64,000 nt of DNA from Turbatrix aceti (lineage: Eukaryota; Nematoda; Chromadorea; Rhabditida; Panagrolaimidae), in NCBI GenBank assembly GCA_963969345.1, contig OZ017769.1:9675725-9739724 (forward strand), in the 5' to 3' direction. The notes below the pieces were generated by a model, which was not told the origin of the DNA, did no database searches, and saw only the letters and a program-made list of their open reading frames with translations. How positions within the stretch are numbered: the stretch's first letter is position 1; each line of letters opens with the position of its first letter. Of this stretch, positions 21,784 through 35,200 are shown one piece after another. The translations under genes and the position numbers were made by a program.

Positions 21784-21890
21784 TTGTAGCATTGTAGTAT
21801 TGTAGCATTGTAGTGTTGTATGTATGATATGGTGCGTACGAGCTAGAGAATAAATGAATGAAATGAAATGAAATGAAATGAAATGAAAGT
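21784..21890 (+). repeat. Simple repeats: GTAGCATT units and (GAAAT)n
   Basis: Repeated TTGTAGCATTGTAGTA units at 21784-21820 are followed by seven or so GAAAT units at 21853-21890. This resembles the unit-tail layout of the dispersed repeats elsewhere in the window, but I cannot match its body to them. Confidence 0.7.
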
Positions 21891-22391
21891 TAAAACTGAA
21901 TTAGTTTAATCGAGAATAAATACATAAACAAATTATACCAGCAATGTGAAGTTCATTTGAAAAGCAAAACTGTGCATTAAAAAACAAGTGTATTGGACAA
22001 TCTTTCATACATAAAAAATAGTTTTGTCTTTCAGACCAATAACTGAACCTTTGCAAAAATCTACGACAACCTCGACGTATGTAGACACGTCACGCAACAG
22101 CGTATGGGGTCAAAAAACTGAGTGTTTAGTTTAATCAGTGCAATTGCTTCCTCAAAATGTCTGTTTCTTATTTATCCTCGACAAATAAATAATTAAATAA
22201 AGCCCGTTTAATGGATATAAATTTTTGGTTTAACCTGACACAAGCATGACACTGATGAAGTTGGTAGTTTGAACTGCACAGCAAAGCTTTTGTTGCAATG
22301 ATGCTCTCAAAAGTGGATCGGTCAATAAATGCTCGCAGTCCACTGAGGTACGCCAAGATCAATTGTGTAGTTTGTGGCCTGAAAATGCGAT

Positions 22392-25300
22392 TTAAAAAAT
22401 AATATTATGATAACCCGGAAGTCCGGGAGCAGCAGATCGATTTTCACAAATAAATATTATGTTTTTTAAAATATTTTTGTAAAAAAAACTGAACGAAAAG
22501 GTTATGTAACTTACAGTAGCAAACTTGGGCATCTGAGAAATGTCAGTCCGAGCCTTGCTCTCGGAAATCATGTTGGTTGCATTCTGAAGCATGAGGCGAT
22601 AAGGCTCGAATGCCGCCTGATTCTGTTCAGAAGCTGGCTGGGATTGGTAGTGTTCTAGAAAAAAGTTTTTTTTGCTGTTGTTAAAAAAATACTGAAATAA
22701 ATACGAAAAACATATGTTGTTTATGTTTTTAAGAAATGTAAGCAAAAACACTGTGTTTATAGTGGATAAATATCATTTACTTACTTAGGTTTTTTAAACA
22801 AAAGAGAATGTGAATTTTGAAAATTTTGGTAAAAAAACATAACGCAGTAGCGAAAAAGATTTTTTTTCCCAAACTGATTTTAGTTCCGAAAAAACAGAAA
22901 ATTAAAAATTACTGGATAAGTTATGTAACTACAACTTTCAAACTGTCGTTGCAGGTGCACATACCTCTCGCCATGACACACGCCCACGCCTGGAGGGCAG
23001 GATCGTTGGATTTGACAGCCCACTCCTTCGCCGTGATGACAGCCTCGATGTCGCGTGCTCCAAGTGTTCGGGCAACCATGAGCATGCAAATCGCCTGCAT
23101 CCGCAGCGCATCTGCTTCTTGACACTTTGACATGGCATCGATGGCTAGTTTTCTAAAAATGGTGAATTTTGAAGGTTTTTGTCAATTTTAAATTTTTTTT
23201 GTTCACTGCCGAAAGAAATTGTATTATAAATATTGTGCCGAGAACAAACTGTCCTCAGTCAAGATTTATCTTTAATTAACTGATGAACGATTCAAAAACT
23301 TTTGTTGTTTTTTTTTTTCACGTTTTAAAGGAAAACACTGAAAATACAAAGCTAGTTCGTGATTTAAATAAATAAAGAAAAATAAAAGTTATAATGAAAA
23401 TTCAAAAATTAACCGACGAAATATAGTTCGCCGTTTAAATAAAAAAACTAAAAAGTCGTGCAATGCATTCAATGTTCCAAGTTATTGTACGTATATTAAC
23501 TTAAAGATAACACCTGGCATCAGATATATAAATAACAAGAAAACAATAACTGTTTTCTTATACTAGTTACTCCATTTATCCCCGACCAAATTTTCAGACC
23601 TCTGGATGCCAAATGGAAATTCCGGTATCGTCGTTTACGAAAAATACTTCAGAAGTAAATTTTTTAGTCAAAACATTTGAATGTACATAAAATTTGTAAT
23701 CGGACGTTTTCCCGAGAACAAACAGTTTTTAGTTTTGTTTTAACTGATAAAGTTTCTAACAGAGCCAACAAGTTTTGTTTTTGCATTTTTTTAAAAAGGC
23801 AAATATGAAAAAAATAACTTGTTTGTGATAAATAAAAAAAACGTTCTAAAACTTTAAAATTTGAAAATTAACTGTAAAAGATTTTCATTCACATATATAC
23901 ATATTTTTCGCTTTGATATAATAAATGTTAAAATTTTGACCAGACTCAAACTCGGATCAAATTTTTTTCCTCAAAAAATAACTGCTACGCGTCAAAAACC
24001 CACTGTGCTTCGGGAATCCGATTGTGAGCGTAAGCCCTGAGCGACGAAAAAAACAACGACGCAGTGGTGCACGTCAAATTCGTCGACCCCATGCGATCGC
24101 CGGTCGAACTCATGATGCCCTCGAAGGTGTCGAAGCAGTCTTTTTCGCGTCCTTGCTGCAGGTAGAGCAGACTGAGCGTGATCTTGGCAAATGCCTCGAG
24201 GTCCGGATCATCGGTTGTCGGCCCGACAGACTTGAGCTGGGCCTCGGCGAGCTCGATCTCGCCGATGTACTGGAAGAAGAGGCCCATAACAAAGTGCGTC
24301 TGGCCCTCGAAGATCCTCAGATCCTTCGGCACGACCCGGATCGCTCGGATCATCTGCTTCGTCATCTCCAGCAGCCTGTCTGGCTGTCCCCGCGCCAGCG
24401 TGAGGTGAGCCATGCCGTCGTGGAGGGCAAAGTGGAGGTTGGCGATGAGGCGTTCGTGGCCTCGTTCGATGACGCCCCATTTGGACTTGCGCATCGTAGC
24501 GTTGAGTTCCGAGAGATGGGCCATCGAAATGTTGTAGTACTTTTCCGCGCGGTCAAATTGACTTGACTGGATGCTGCAGAGTACGGTAAGGACGTAGGTC
24601 AGCCCGGTGAGGAGTTCCTTAGGGAGCCAGTTGAAACGCTTCATGACCAGACCGGCCGCTGCCTGGGGGTGGTCATCTGGCTGACGTCCCATTTCCTGGA
24701 TCGTGCTTTGAAGCTGTCGGAGGGAACGCTTCGTGTTTACTATCTTAAAAAAAATAACTGAGCACGCACTCATTTGAAGTCTTTAATTTTTTTTAACTGT
24801 TAATTTTGCGATATCTACAACTTTGATTTGTGCAAATTTCGATTTTCCAATTTTCGGATTTTGCAAATTTTTTCATTACATACTTGAATTTTTACAATTT
24901 TTAGAAAATGACGCATGAATTCTGGCAAAGTTGGAAACGCCAGTTGGCTTCAGAGTCTCCAAAAGTCTCGTATACGCCATTTTTTAAATGACTAAATTGA
25001 ATTTAAAAATTGTGAAAATCAAAGTCAACAGTTTTATAATAAAAATCAAAGCCATGAAGAAAGCTTTGAAATTTGTGCAAGTCCAATTTTTCAAACTCAC
25101 CATTCCGAGAGACATGAAATAAGTCAGCTGTACAGTATAGCAGAATGCCCGCATGTCCACAGTACTGACAGTATTTCCGATACGTCCGATGAGTGCTGCC
25201 AACTCGTTCACAGACGTCCCAAGAAGGTCTTCTTTCTTCTGTTCCGCATGAATTTGGCACTTAACCAGCCAAAAGTACCCCTCGGTTACGATATCGTTGA

Positions 25301-26196
25301 GATCCTTGAAGTACCGTATCCCCATATCGGCAATGTCCTGAGCCATGTTTAGGTCGGACGACAGCAGTGCTTCGATCGTTAAAAGTAGGACCTTGGCCTG
25401 GTAGTGGGGATATTTCCTGGACACCTGGGCCTCGAGTTTGAGGAGGGGAATGATGCAGTCGACTTGCTGGAGCAGAAGGGCACATTCGGCTATCAGACAT
25501 GCGCATTGCAGTCGTAGTTCTTCGAGTTGGGGGCCAAGTTCTTTTAATAAGCTGTACTGTAAAAAATGGGGATAAAGTGAGGTTTTTTGTAACTGACGTA
25601 ATCGTTTAAATTCAAACTTTGTGTGTTGGGGGGTAAATAACTGTGACAAGTTTTTAACGCCAAGCATTTTTTGAAGTAAACTGTAATACTGTATGGAACG
25701 TGCAAAGTTAATTGGTTCGGGGAAAAAACTGTTCAGGAACAGTCCTTTGTTTTTTTGGAACGTTTTTTTTCAAAAAAGTAATGAAAAATAAAACTGTACA
25801 GGCTTCAATCAATGAAAAAGTTGAATTAAAAAATTTATAATTAAAAACTTACAGCAATATCAAGCTCAATCTTGGCAGTGGTCACATTCCTGGTGTACAA
25901 AAGCAATAATTTCCCAAGATGAAAGTGGCAGTGGACTTTTATATGCGGTGAAGCTTGGGTTTTTACAGCAGCCTAAACTCATTCAACACATAAAAGCTAA
26001 TTCATAAAAAAAGCAAATAAGTCAATGTTTTCCTTACAAAAAGACACTTGGCAGCAGCTTTGAAAGCCGGAGGATCGCTGGATCGAAAGTGTTCTGCCAT
26101 CGCGAGAAAAGACAACGCCGCCAGGTCATCGCGTCTCTGATTCACGATAACACTACTCGTACCTGCATTTTGACTAGACATGGAATCTATGTTCAT
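22392..26196 (-). CDS. mau-2: Cohesin loader subunit MAU-2 (SCC4)
   Basis: Six exons: 26038-26196, 25853-25972, 25101-25556, 24004-24743, 22965-23152 and 22392-22654, giving about 641 residues (human MAU2 is 613). All junctions keep frame. Landmarks include FHLGKLLLLYTRN, the TPR-like stretch ELRLQCACLIAECALLLQQ, RSLRQLQSTIQ, FNWLPKELLTGLTYVLTVL (human has FHWLPKEHM.VLVYLVTV) and ARTLGARDIEAVITAKEW. MAU2 binds the N-terminus of NIPBL (PQN-85 in worms) and together they load cohesin onto chromatin. The start could be 26196 (MNIDSM) or 26181 (MSSQN). The very end is uncertain: read-through of a possible donor after KFAT gives a hydrophobic tail of about 40 residues that looks intronic, so a further exon may be missed. 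Confidence 0.9.
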
Positions 26197-29100
26197 TTTT
26201 TTAAACTGAAAATGGTAGAAGACAGAAAAATGCCAAACTTTGTTTTTTTTAATTTGTTTGAGCACACTTCGCCAAAGGCTCAATAGATGGACGTTTTTGT
26301 AGTGCAGCAAACAACGCGTAATCGATTTGAGGACCCTTGTCGGTATGTGTGTACTCTCCCATGCGCCGGACGCACAATAAAACACCCCGCAATGATATAA
26401 ATGCGCCCAGCGCGTCACGAGATAAAGCAAAACGCCAAGAGAGCACAGAGAGTCGGCTGTCTGCGGTGGTGATGTCGGGTGCGTCCGATAAAAATTTTGT
26501 GCCCTCTTCCCACCAACGCGTGTCTCTCGGTCTCTGGTGGTGGTCGAAAATGCTAGGCTATGGTGGTGGTCGCCGTTCGATGCGTTCTTTTTTTCCATGC
26601 AGCTGCGGCTTCTTCTCCTTCGTCATGATGAATAAAGTGGTTGAATGCCTGCCCGATTGGGAGGTGCCACCGGTTCTTCTTTCTTTTCATGTTCTGCCCT
26701 GTCTCGTGCCACTCCCGGCCATCCATCCATCTCCTCTCTCGTTCGTTCGAAGATAGTAACCGAGTCGAATTTCCGGTGCCCGGACAAGAAGCCGAGGCGA
26801 GAGGAGTCCCGGCACTGCTCTCACTTACTCATTTCTCGTTGCTGGAGGGTTTTGGTTTTTCGTCAGTCTCTGCGGAGTCTTCTTATATTTATGTACCACA
26901 ACCGCAAGCGTTACTTGTTTTTCAATTTTGTCTATTTTCTATTTTCTATTTGATGCCATTCGAATTTCGGTGAAATGAAGGGTTTTATGACTGACTGCCT
27001 TATCGTAAAGCATCAGCAGCACCAACCGCAGCAGTACTCATTCGCGTGAATGACATGGACTGCAGCTGGTGTCCAGTCCAGCTCATCCAAGTGTTCGGGG
27101 GATAAGCTGCATCAGGGGTGTCGTTGTGATAACTGTTTAGATACGCTGATATAAAGCCTGTTTATAAAAAAAATCTAGATTAAAATTTTGTGTACGCTGA
27201 TTCGAAAATTAGAAATTTTGAGATAAAAACTGGACAATGCATCTATTTTTTGTCAATTTTTTTGTGTTCTGCTGTTGTGTAAACGTAAATTGCCGGAATT
27301 TGACGTCAATAAGAGGACAATTATTTTTTGCCTTTCATCCGAAATTTGTGTTTCTTGCTGCACGTATTCCAGGTATCCCAGGCAAGACGGTTCATTGAAA
27401 AAAATCTTAATTTTGAAAAATAATTGTCAAATGTGGTTGTTTAGCATTGAAAAAATGTTTAACGCTATAGATTGAATTGCAATTGAATTGATTAAAATTT
27501 GAATTAAACTGGTAAGCAGTATTTGTTCATTTTTTAAAATATTTCTTATAGGTTTTTTTAATTAACTTTTTATTTATATTTATAGATAAGAGCAATTGCT
27601 GTTAGTATGGTTTACAAAATCGGCTTAGCTGTTAAAATTTGATACATTATTTTTTGTTTTTAAACAAAAAATGCGTGTTGACGTGGATATCCAAAACACT
27701 ATTTTTTTATTCTTATTTTTAGTAAACTGAAACGTTAAGTTCATCATGAATGTTTTAGATTTTATGTTAATACGATCGATATGAAAAAACCCATTTTTTG
27801 GTTATCGGATCTAAAAACTTTGAAACTCTATAAACAAAAAAAACTAGTGTAACGACAGTGAAAAAAAACTGAATGTGAGTGATCTTTCGGTTTTTGAATC
27901 AAAAATTACGGCGATTATATTTTTTACAAAAAAAACATGCTATTAATATATTTTACTGATTATTAACCACGTAAAATAATTTTTTTATTATATCTGAAAC
28001 CGTACTATTAGAAAATGAAATTTGTACTCGATCAGTAAAATTAAAAAAAAACAACAACAAAAATCTTTTTCATGATTTTATAAGAATTCGAATTCTCATC
28101 TCGTTGTAGCGCTGTTTACACTGCATCACGCCAGCGACCCCACATCAGACGCTATGTTTTTTTTCCGCGATTTCAACTGACGGAGAAAAAGAAACAAACA
28201 CTTTGTTCTGTGTAAGCAAATATTGCATAGATGATTTTTTTGACATTGTTTCGGGGCGTTTTTGTTTGTGCATTGATGCGCTTGCTTGTCCGTCTCTTTT
28301 CTTCCTTCCACTCTGTTTCCACGGTGGTGAACGAACGTATGTAGTACAATTGACTTCCCACTGAACGGTCCTGTATACAAATGTTTTTATTTATTTATTT
28401 ATTTCACCATTACTCAGTGGTTAGTTATCATTAGACCAGATGTTAGGAGGCACAAATGACGTCCACGTAGGCGTAAATGTCTCGGTATACAAATGTATAC
28501 TTGCATATTATGTATACGACCCAAACAACTCGTGGTTTCCTGTTTTTTGGGGCCACGTGGTAAATATAACTGCGTTCTTTGAGAGGTGAAGAAGTAATTT
28601 TAGATTTTAGGTTTTTTAAGGGTATTCTGATTTTTTTTGAATTGACTTTTTTTTTATAATTTTTTAAATTTTTTGAATTGGATGAAACATCGGTGGTAAA
28701 TTCAAAACTGGCATGCTTCACATAAAAAAAAACTTTTTGTGTTCGTAAAAGTGTAATCTCATACATGCTCTTACTTTTTTTTATGCACGTAGTTTTCCCA
28801 TACGATTTCCCACGGCATAGGTTCCTTTTTGTTTGCAGTTGCTATACACGTGAACATTTTTTTTCAAAATAAAATTTATGGAAAATGAAAAACTGTATTG
28901 GATAATGGAAAACAGATCATTGAATAGTTTTTTATTTTTAAAAATGATAAACTGCATAAACAAAAATATTGTCATTGATTTTTCGAAAAAAAGTATACAT
29001 TTTTGTACGTATAAATATTAGATATTAGAGACGCAACTGGTAAGGTTTTACAATGCCTTTATAAATCAAATTTAAATCGAGTTCAACTGGCAAAAGAAAT

Positions 29101-32100
29101 GACTATATAGTACAATTAAAAAAATATTTTAATGACAAATTTGAAAAAGAAACTGATCCTTATGATGTTAAAGAACAAATTGAAAAACGTTGAAATAACT
29201 TTATATTTTGATTCTAAGAATAATATAACTTTTAAAATTAACCCTTTCTTTGCCATCGAGCGACGTATTGCTTTTTACCGTTGCCATCGTCGTCACTGAC
29301 ATGCAACACGCATATTTTCCGATACAAATTCATCGAATGATGCACCCCCTTATAGCCACCGTTTAACTACCTCCCAGAAAGGCTGGATGACCGTTTAATG
29401 ATGGCTGTCGTCGCCAGAGGGTGCCCTTTTCCGTGGCTTGTCTTCTCAATTTATTCGCGCTTTTTTATGCTATACTTTTTTTGCGTACGTGGCATTCTTT
29501 CCCATTCCTGGAGTTGCTTTTTTTTGACGACGAAGAAGATGCTAGAAACGAAGGGGGGGGGGGTGTATGAGCTTTGCTGTCTGTCGGGGAAGGTCAGCTT
29601 GAGATGGTTAATAACACCAGAGTAAGGGGAAAAATGAGGAATGATGATGAATCAGCTGGGAGGGTGGAAGTGCATCTTTCGTTATTTTTTATAAATTTTG
29701 TATTCGATTAGAGGAAATGTCACTGGTTTGGTGGGAAAATCAATTTAAGTTTAAAAACGATGAAACACTGATTTTTGGCCGAATACAATGTTTTATGAAG
29801 ACAAAATTGGTGCTTTGTTTATTTAGTAAAATAGCGTCGCGAAACACAGAACGTGTTAGATTTACTACATAACTGACTCACTCTACAGCTTATTTTTTTG
29901 GTACAAAGAAAACAAAAACTGACATTGTTCCAATGAGATGAGTATTATGTTTCTGATAAAAAATGTTTTGCACGTGATTACTTTAAAACATATTCTTTTT
30001 AACATTTTGTTTTGGAAAGATCTTCACTTTCACTGGTGGCTTATTTAACGAGTAAAATGAGATTTTATTGGGGCAATTTTAATTTTAAAAAATCTTACTT
30101 TAAATTTTTCTAACTGATGCTATTTTTTTTGCGTTGTTTGATTTTTGGAGCAAAATATGGCTTTTGTTAACGGCAAATAAGGTTTCATTTAACGTTCAAC
30201 TTTTTTTGAACTGTACATTTTAATTTGCCGATTTTTGAAATCTTAAAAAAATATTTTGGATAAAAATAATTAAAAATGGTTTGAGTTTTTCGAACCCTTA
30301 AATTGTTCCCAAATTTTGTATGTTTTTTTTTCAAATTTGTTTAAAAACAAAGAAACCTCCCCATATTTCATGTCATTTTTTTCTGTTGACTTGTTGAAGT
30401 GTCAAAACATGCATATGAGCTTACTGGATGGCATGCAGTATGACAGACTCTCAAGAAGACACTGGCTATTTTGTGTTGCGTGCCATTTTTGGGTAGATGG
30501 ACGACTGACTGACTCGACTCGGCCAGCGTCAAGTCGCAGAACAAGAAGAACACGAACGCAAAGAAGATAGGAGAGGCCTGGAGATGCGAATGAGTAAGTA
30601 GCGATGCGATGGATGTGGTTGTCCATACACACAGGCACTGCGGTTGCGCTTTCCATCATTTTCATCACTGTGGGTAAAACAAATGCCCTGCAGCAGCAGT
30701 ATGTGTGACCCTTCGTGCTGTGTTCGTTGCCTGACGCTTACTCGCTCGCTCGCTGGACCAAGTAGGGGGACATTGCAGCTTCCGCAGTCACTAAAATATC
30801 CATCTATTTAGTGTGGTCTGCGCTTGTTTCAAAATTTTTTTTTGGTAACTGGTTGGTGGTAGTCATTTCTAAGTAAGGATTGCATTTATGTATGTTTTTT
30901 TGTTATGAAAACTGAGCACCAAACGTTTCAAAAAAACTATTTTGTCCCACTTTTTTTTGTATAATTTTTTGATTATTTTTTCTAGTTTTAGGTAATTTAC
31001 AAATGAAACCGCTGTTACCTGTAACGGTGAGTAAGCAGGCTAGTTTAGGAGCGATGCGTAGAATAAATATTTGCGACGGCATTGTTAGCTTCGAATTTTA
31101 TTTTTTTTAACTGATCATCGTAAAAAAATTTTATTATTTTTTTGGAAACATTAGAAAATCTTTTACATAAAAATGTTTGTTAACTAAATTTGTCCACGGT
31201 ACTCAAAGAAAGTTCAAAATCTATTAAAACTCGCTGTTTTTATTTTTTTACTTCCAGCTGCGCAGATGTGCCACTGCCGCCACCGGGACACGACATGTCC
31301 CCTAGATAGCCTAGCCTAGTGAGCCAGGCCAAGTGGTGTCTACTAGAAAGATAATATTTAGTCAACAGCAGCCACCAGAAGACGAAAACGGCGTTTTTCC
31401 ATGGTCCTCTGGCTCTGGCTTGCACGCGTCCTCGCGCATTTTGCAGCCAGCATCCATCCTCTGGGTTGCGCTGCGTAAGAGGGGAAGGGAAGCCCCCCCT
31501 CTCTCACGGAAGCCCGTGTCAGCCCCTGGCATCTATTGCCTCATCTCCTATCTCATTCGTTAATTTTTTTTGCCCCTGTCTATTAACAGACTTTTCTGTT
31601 ATACACACACGCACCACGGCCTTGAGCTTATATGGAATATTTAGCTCTGGCGCAGGAGGACACCCTGCCTGCTTGCCTGGCTCATCAATATTTTTTATCT
31701 TGTTTCTTGTTCTAGGACGATATAAAAAAATTGCCTAAAGCGTGGTTGGGGTGTCTATGCGTGGACAACAAAGTGACACATGACAGAGGTGCTTTCAATT
31801 TTTTGACTGTAAATGACACGAGAAAAGTGATTAGGGAAAGGAGAAAAATAAACTGATGAAGTGTTTCGTTCAAATATATTTTTTTGTAAAACTGAGTTTT
31901 TTTTAAATAAAAAATCTTTTTTTAATATTTTTTTCAAAAAATAAAAAAAACTATAATACATAGCTATGATGATCAATAAAAATTATATTTATGAACATTT
32001 TTTAAAATAACTGAACAAGAAAAAAAAATTTTTTTTTATCAAAAATTAAAAAAAAACTGTTGATTACTCTCACTTGTCGCGTCGCGTACTTTACTTTACC

Positions 32101-32221
32101 TTACTTTATATCGCGTACATATTTGCTGTTTTTGTATCCGTTGACCCCACCCTCATTTCACCCCTTCTTTTCAGCCAGCCACCTGCGCTATCGACTTCGG
32201 GTGACGCCGCATGACGCCGCG
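26197..32221. other. 6-kb gene-free region between mau-2 and lin-10
   Basis: This is the shared upstream region of divergent mau-2 and lin-10. It is mostly AT-rich with GC-richer islands at about 26330-26860, 29280-29640, 30430-30780 and 31250-31720. One SINE-like copy lies at 28384-28484. I find no convincing exon, tRNA or known microRNA. A TTTTCAG at 32168-32174, about 48 bases before the lin-10 ATG, is a plausible trans-splice or 5' UTR acceptor. Confidence 0.5.
28384..28484 (-). repeat. SINE-like dispersed repeat with (AAAT)n tail, copy 2
   Basis: This is the reverse complement of the repeat at 12290-12384. Here (TTTA)n comes first, then the body from CACCATTACTCAGTGG to GTAAATGTCTCG. 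The two bodies are nearly identical over about 85 bases, so the family was active recently. Confidence 0.75.
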
Positions 32222-35200
32222 ATGGAGTCGTCACTAGCAGACGGCCTCACCTCCCCTCAGAAGCCCCCGGTGGCGTCGACCCCCGACCTCTCCGGCGGGG
32301 CACCCCCGGCGCAGCCCTTCTTCGCGAATCCCTTCCTCGCACCCTTCGGCGCCCAGCAGCCTCCTGTTGGGAGTCAAGTACAACCCCAGCCCGGGGTCAA
32401 TCAGTTCCCTATCAACTTTCACCTCCTCCAGCAACAGCTACAAGCCGTCGCTGCTGCTAGCACGGCGGCTGGTGGAATGGGAGACAACGCAACGGCGATG
32501 GCGGGAGCCATGGATCCTTCGTCATCGATTCCGGGCGCGGGAGCAGCTGGGGACTTCAGAATCAATCCTTTAACTGGGGGATTGTTTCTGGCGCCTTCGC
32601 AGTACCAAGAAATGATGCAGCAATACCTGCAGACGCTGATGCTGCAGGCTGGCGGTTTTCCGGGAATGAAGACCTCTCCTGAGGTGAGTTGGGGAGTATA
32701 ACTGATTGCAACAGGGTTCCGGTCAAATTTATAAAAAAATTTTGCTGTAAAAACCAACAATTTTTTTGTGCGTGATTTTTTGCGCATTTTTGTTTCTAAG
32801 CTTGGTAAGAAAATTTTTTTTCTCGCGGGTTTTGACTGACTGAGATGTAATAAATAGTTTTTTTGTTAAAATGAATTTAAAATACGCTTTGTATAATAAT
32901 TCTATTAACGTAAAAAACTGGTAGTGCAGATTTTATATTTTTTAGCAAAACACATTTTTCCTTACAAAGTTTCGGTTTGTTTGCACATTTTGAAAAAAAA
33001 AATGTTAGGATGGGATGACCTCGAATGATGACCATTTTTACAAATTGTACTTGGGTTCGTGTCGGTTGAACAAACTTTACGCTTCGCAGCCTACGGTAGA
33101 CGACAATACAAAACATGTGTACACTGAAAACTTTTTATCAAAAAAAATGAAAACTGTCATTGGTGTAATTTTGTTGTTAAAAAAAACACAGAGCATTCGC
33201 ATTTTTTCAGGGAACAGCAACAACCGGCACACCAACCCCCGGAGCACAAGGCCCCACAACAACGACTCAATCCTCCCCTTCGCCGCCACTGACCGCGAAC
33301 GACCCCGCTGCAGCGGCCTTTGCCGGCCTCGCTACCCTCAATCTCGGCCAGCTGAATCTTGCGTCTCCGACGACGCCTTCCTCCTCTTCGCCGCTCGCAG
33401 CTGGACAACAGCACCCGGCTAGCGGCCAGCAGACTGTTAGCGTCCCATCGAGGCACTCAACACCTTCCAAGGTCTCGACTGCGTCGGTTGGCGTTGCCTC
33501 AGGCGCTTCGACGAATTGCTCGACGTCGCCTTCGCCGTCGTTTGGAGAATTGCCTCTGGCTGGAGCGACTCCTGGCCCGGAACTTGGTCGAGACGAAGGT
33601 TTGTTTTGGGGAGGGAAGTTTTTTTTTGTGTAGGAAAATAAAATGTTCGTTTTTTATTTAAATTTGAATTAAAAAAAACATTTCAAAAACCGCCCTTTGC
33701 TGCATTGAAGAAATTTATCAACGACATTATTTTGTGTCGCAAAAAATCGGAACTGTTTTTAAAACAAACATGATGGGATTAGGCACGGATTAGGAGGGGT
33801 CATTCATCTTGTTTTTGTTCCATGGATTACAACAAAGTAAAAAACTGATACACTGTCTTATTGTAAAAATTTTTGGTTAACTGAGGTCGTTAGTTGTAGA
33901 AATGTCTCGAAAAAAATGGAAAATTTGGAAGACTCGGAAACGACCTGATGGTTTGTTTTTTGGAACAAATTTTGGAGCATGCTCTAGTTTTCGGTTTTTA
34001 CGAGTATGAGTAATCGATCAAAAAACTGTGTGAATTGTGAATGTTATGTTTTAAAATTGACTCAGAAATTCTAGTTACGTTTTTATTACTGGTTGAATTT
34101 TGAGTTTGCCTGAGTTGAAACTCAAAAATACCGCGTCGAAAATTTTCAGGGCAAATAACTTAATGGATAACAAAAATAGAATTTTTGGGTGATCGACAGC
34201 ATTTTTTTAAGAAATATTTTTAACTGACCTGTGATAATTTTGACATGGTTTTATCATCGTAGTGCTTTCAAAAACGCATAGTGGAAAAGCTTTTCTGAAT
34301 ATTTATTTGTATGATAATAACATAAACTGTTTTTAGAAGAAGTGAAGCAAGAATCGAACAACACCTCGATTTTGACTCAAAATCACCTTTCATCGGTCAA
34401 CGATGGCTCGCAGGTACCTGAAGCGTCCACCGACGATACTGTCACCCCTAAAACCAGTAACGCCACCGGGGGAGTCGGTGACAACAAAGCCGCAGATGAC
34501 GTCGGAACAACAGCGGCGGCCGAAGACGAGAAAAACTCGCAACAGCCACAAAAGCGGAAATTCAACGCCAGGGCCGACGAACTTTTTAGAAAACAAATGA
34601 ACGAAATTGAACACGAAATCAATCGTCGTATTCAGAACAGAAACGTTAGAAAGGTTTGTTTGGTTCGATTTTGGAAGTTTTTGGAATTTTATTTTTTACA
34701 ATAACTGTAACTTAGTTAGTTTTGAAATAATAAACTAGTTGGGGTTTGCACCGAATAAATATTCGAACAATAATTTTTTGCATTACTTTTAGATTTTTAA
34801 ACTGGGCTTCCATTTAGTAATCATTTTTTTACGATTGAACTTCACGTTTTTTTCGCCTAACTCACTAACGATCTGATCTGCACGCACTAAATCTGTCTCT
34901 ATGCTACTATGCTTTCAGCTAAACGAAGAAGAACTTTCTCAGTTGCTTAACGAATCCGGGTTCGGCAATTTTGTTGAAGCCGGTAAACCAACCCATGAGG
35001 TCTCAGAACAGGTTAGTCTCTCTCGCTGTCTCTTTCCGTGTTGTGAGTTATGTAGCACGTCTGTCTGTGATTGGTGGTCAAGGTGTCGTATACAGTGTTG
35101 TAGTTGTTCATGTCTAGAGTTAGAAAATTTAAAAACTGATTCAAAGTTTTGTGTGTATTCGAAAGTTGTTAAACTGGTGAATGGTTGGTTGTTTTTTGTA

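Noticed and set aside
24024..24566. 180-codon plus-strand open frame inside mau-2
   Set aside because: It is antisense to a conserved mau-2 exon and has no features of its own.
26337..26973. Overlapping open frames of 100-140 codons on the plus strand
   Set aside because: Low-complexity translations without splice context or domain; the region is upstream of mau-2.
31250..31330. GC-rich stretch considered as a microRNA or early lin-10 exon
   Set aside because: No stable hairpin or in-frame splice to lin-10 could be shown by eye.
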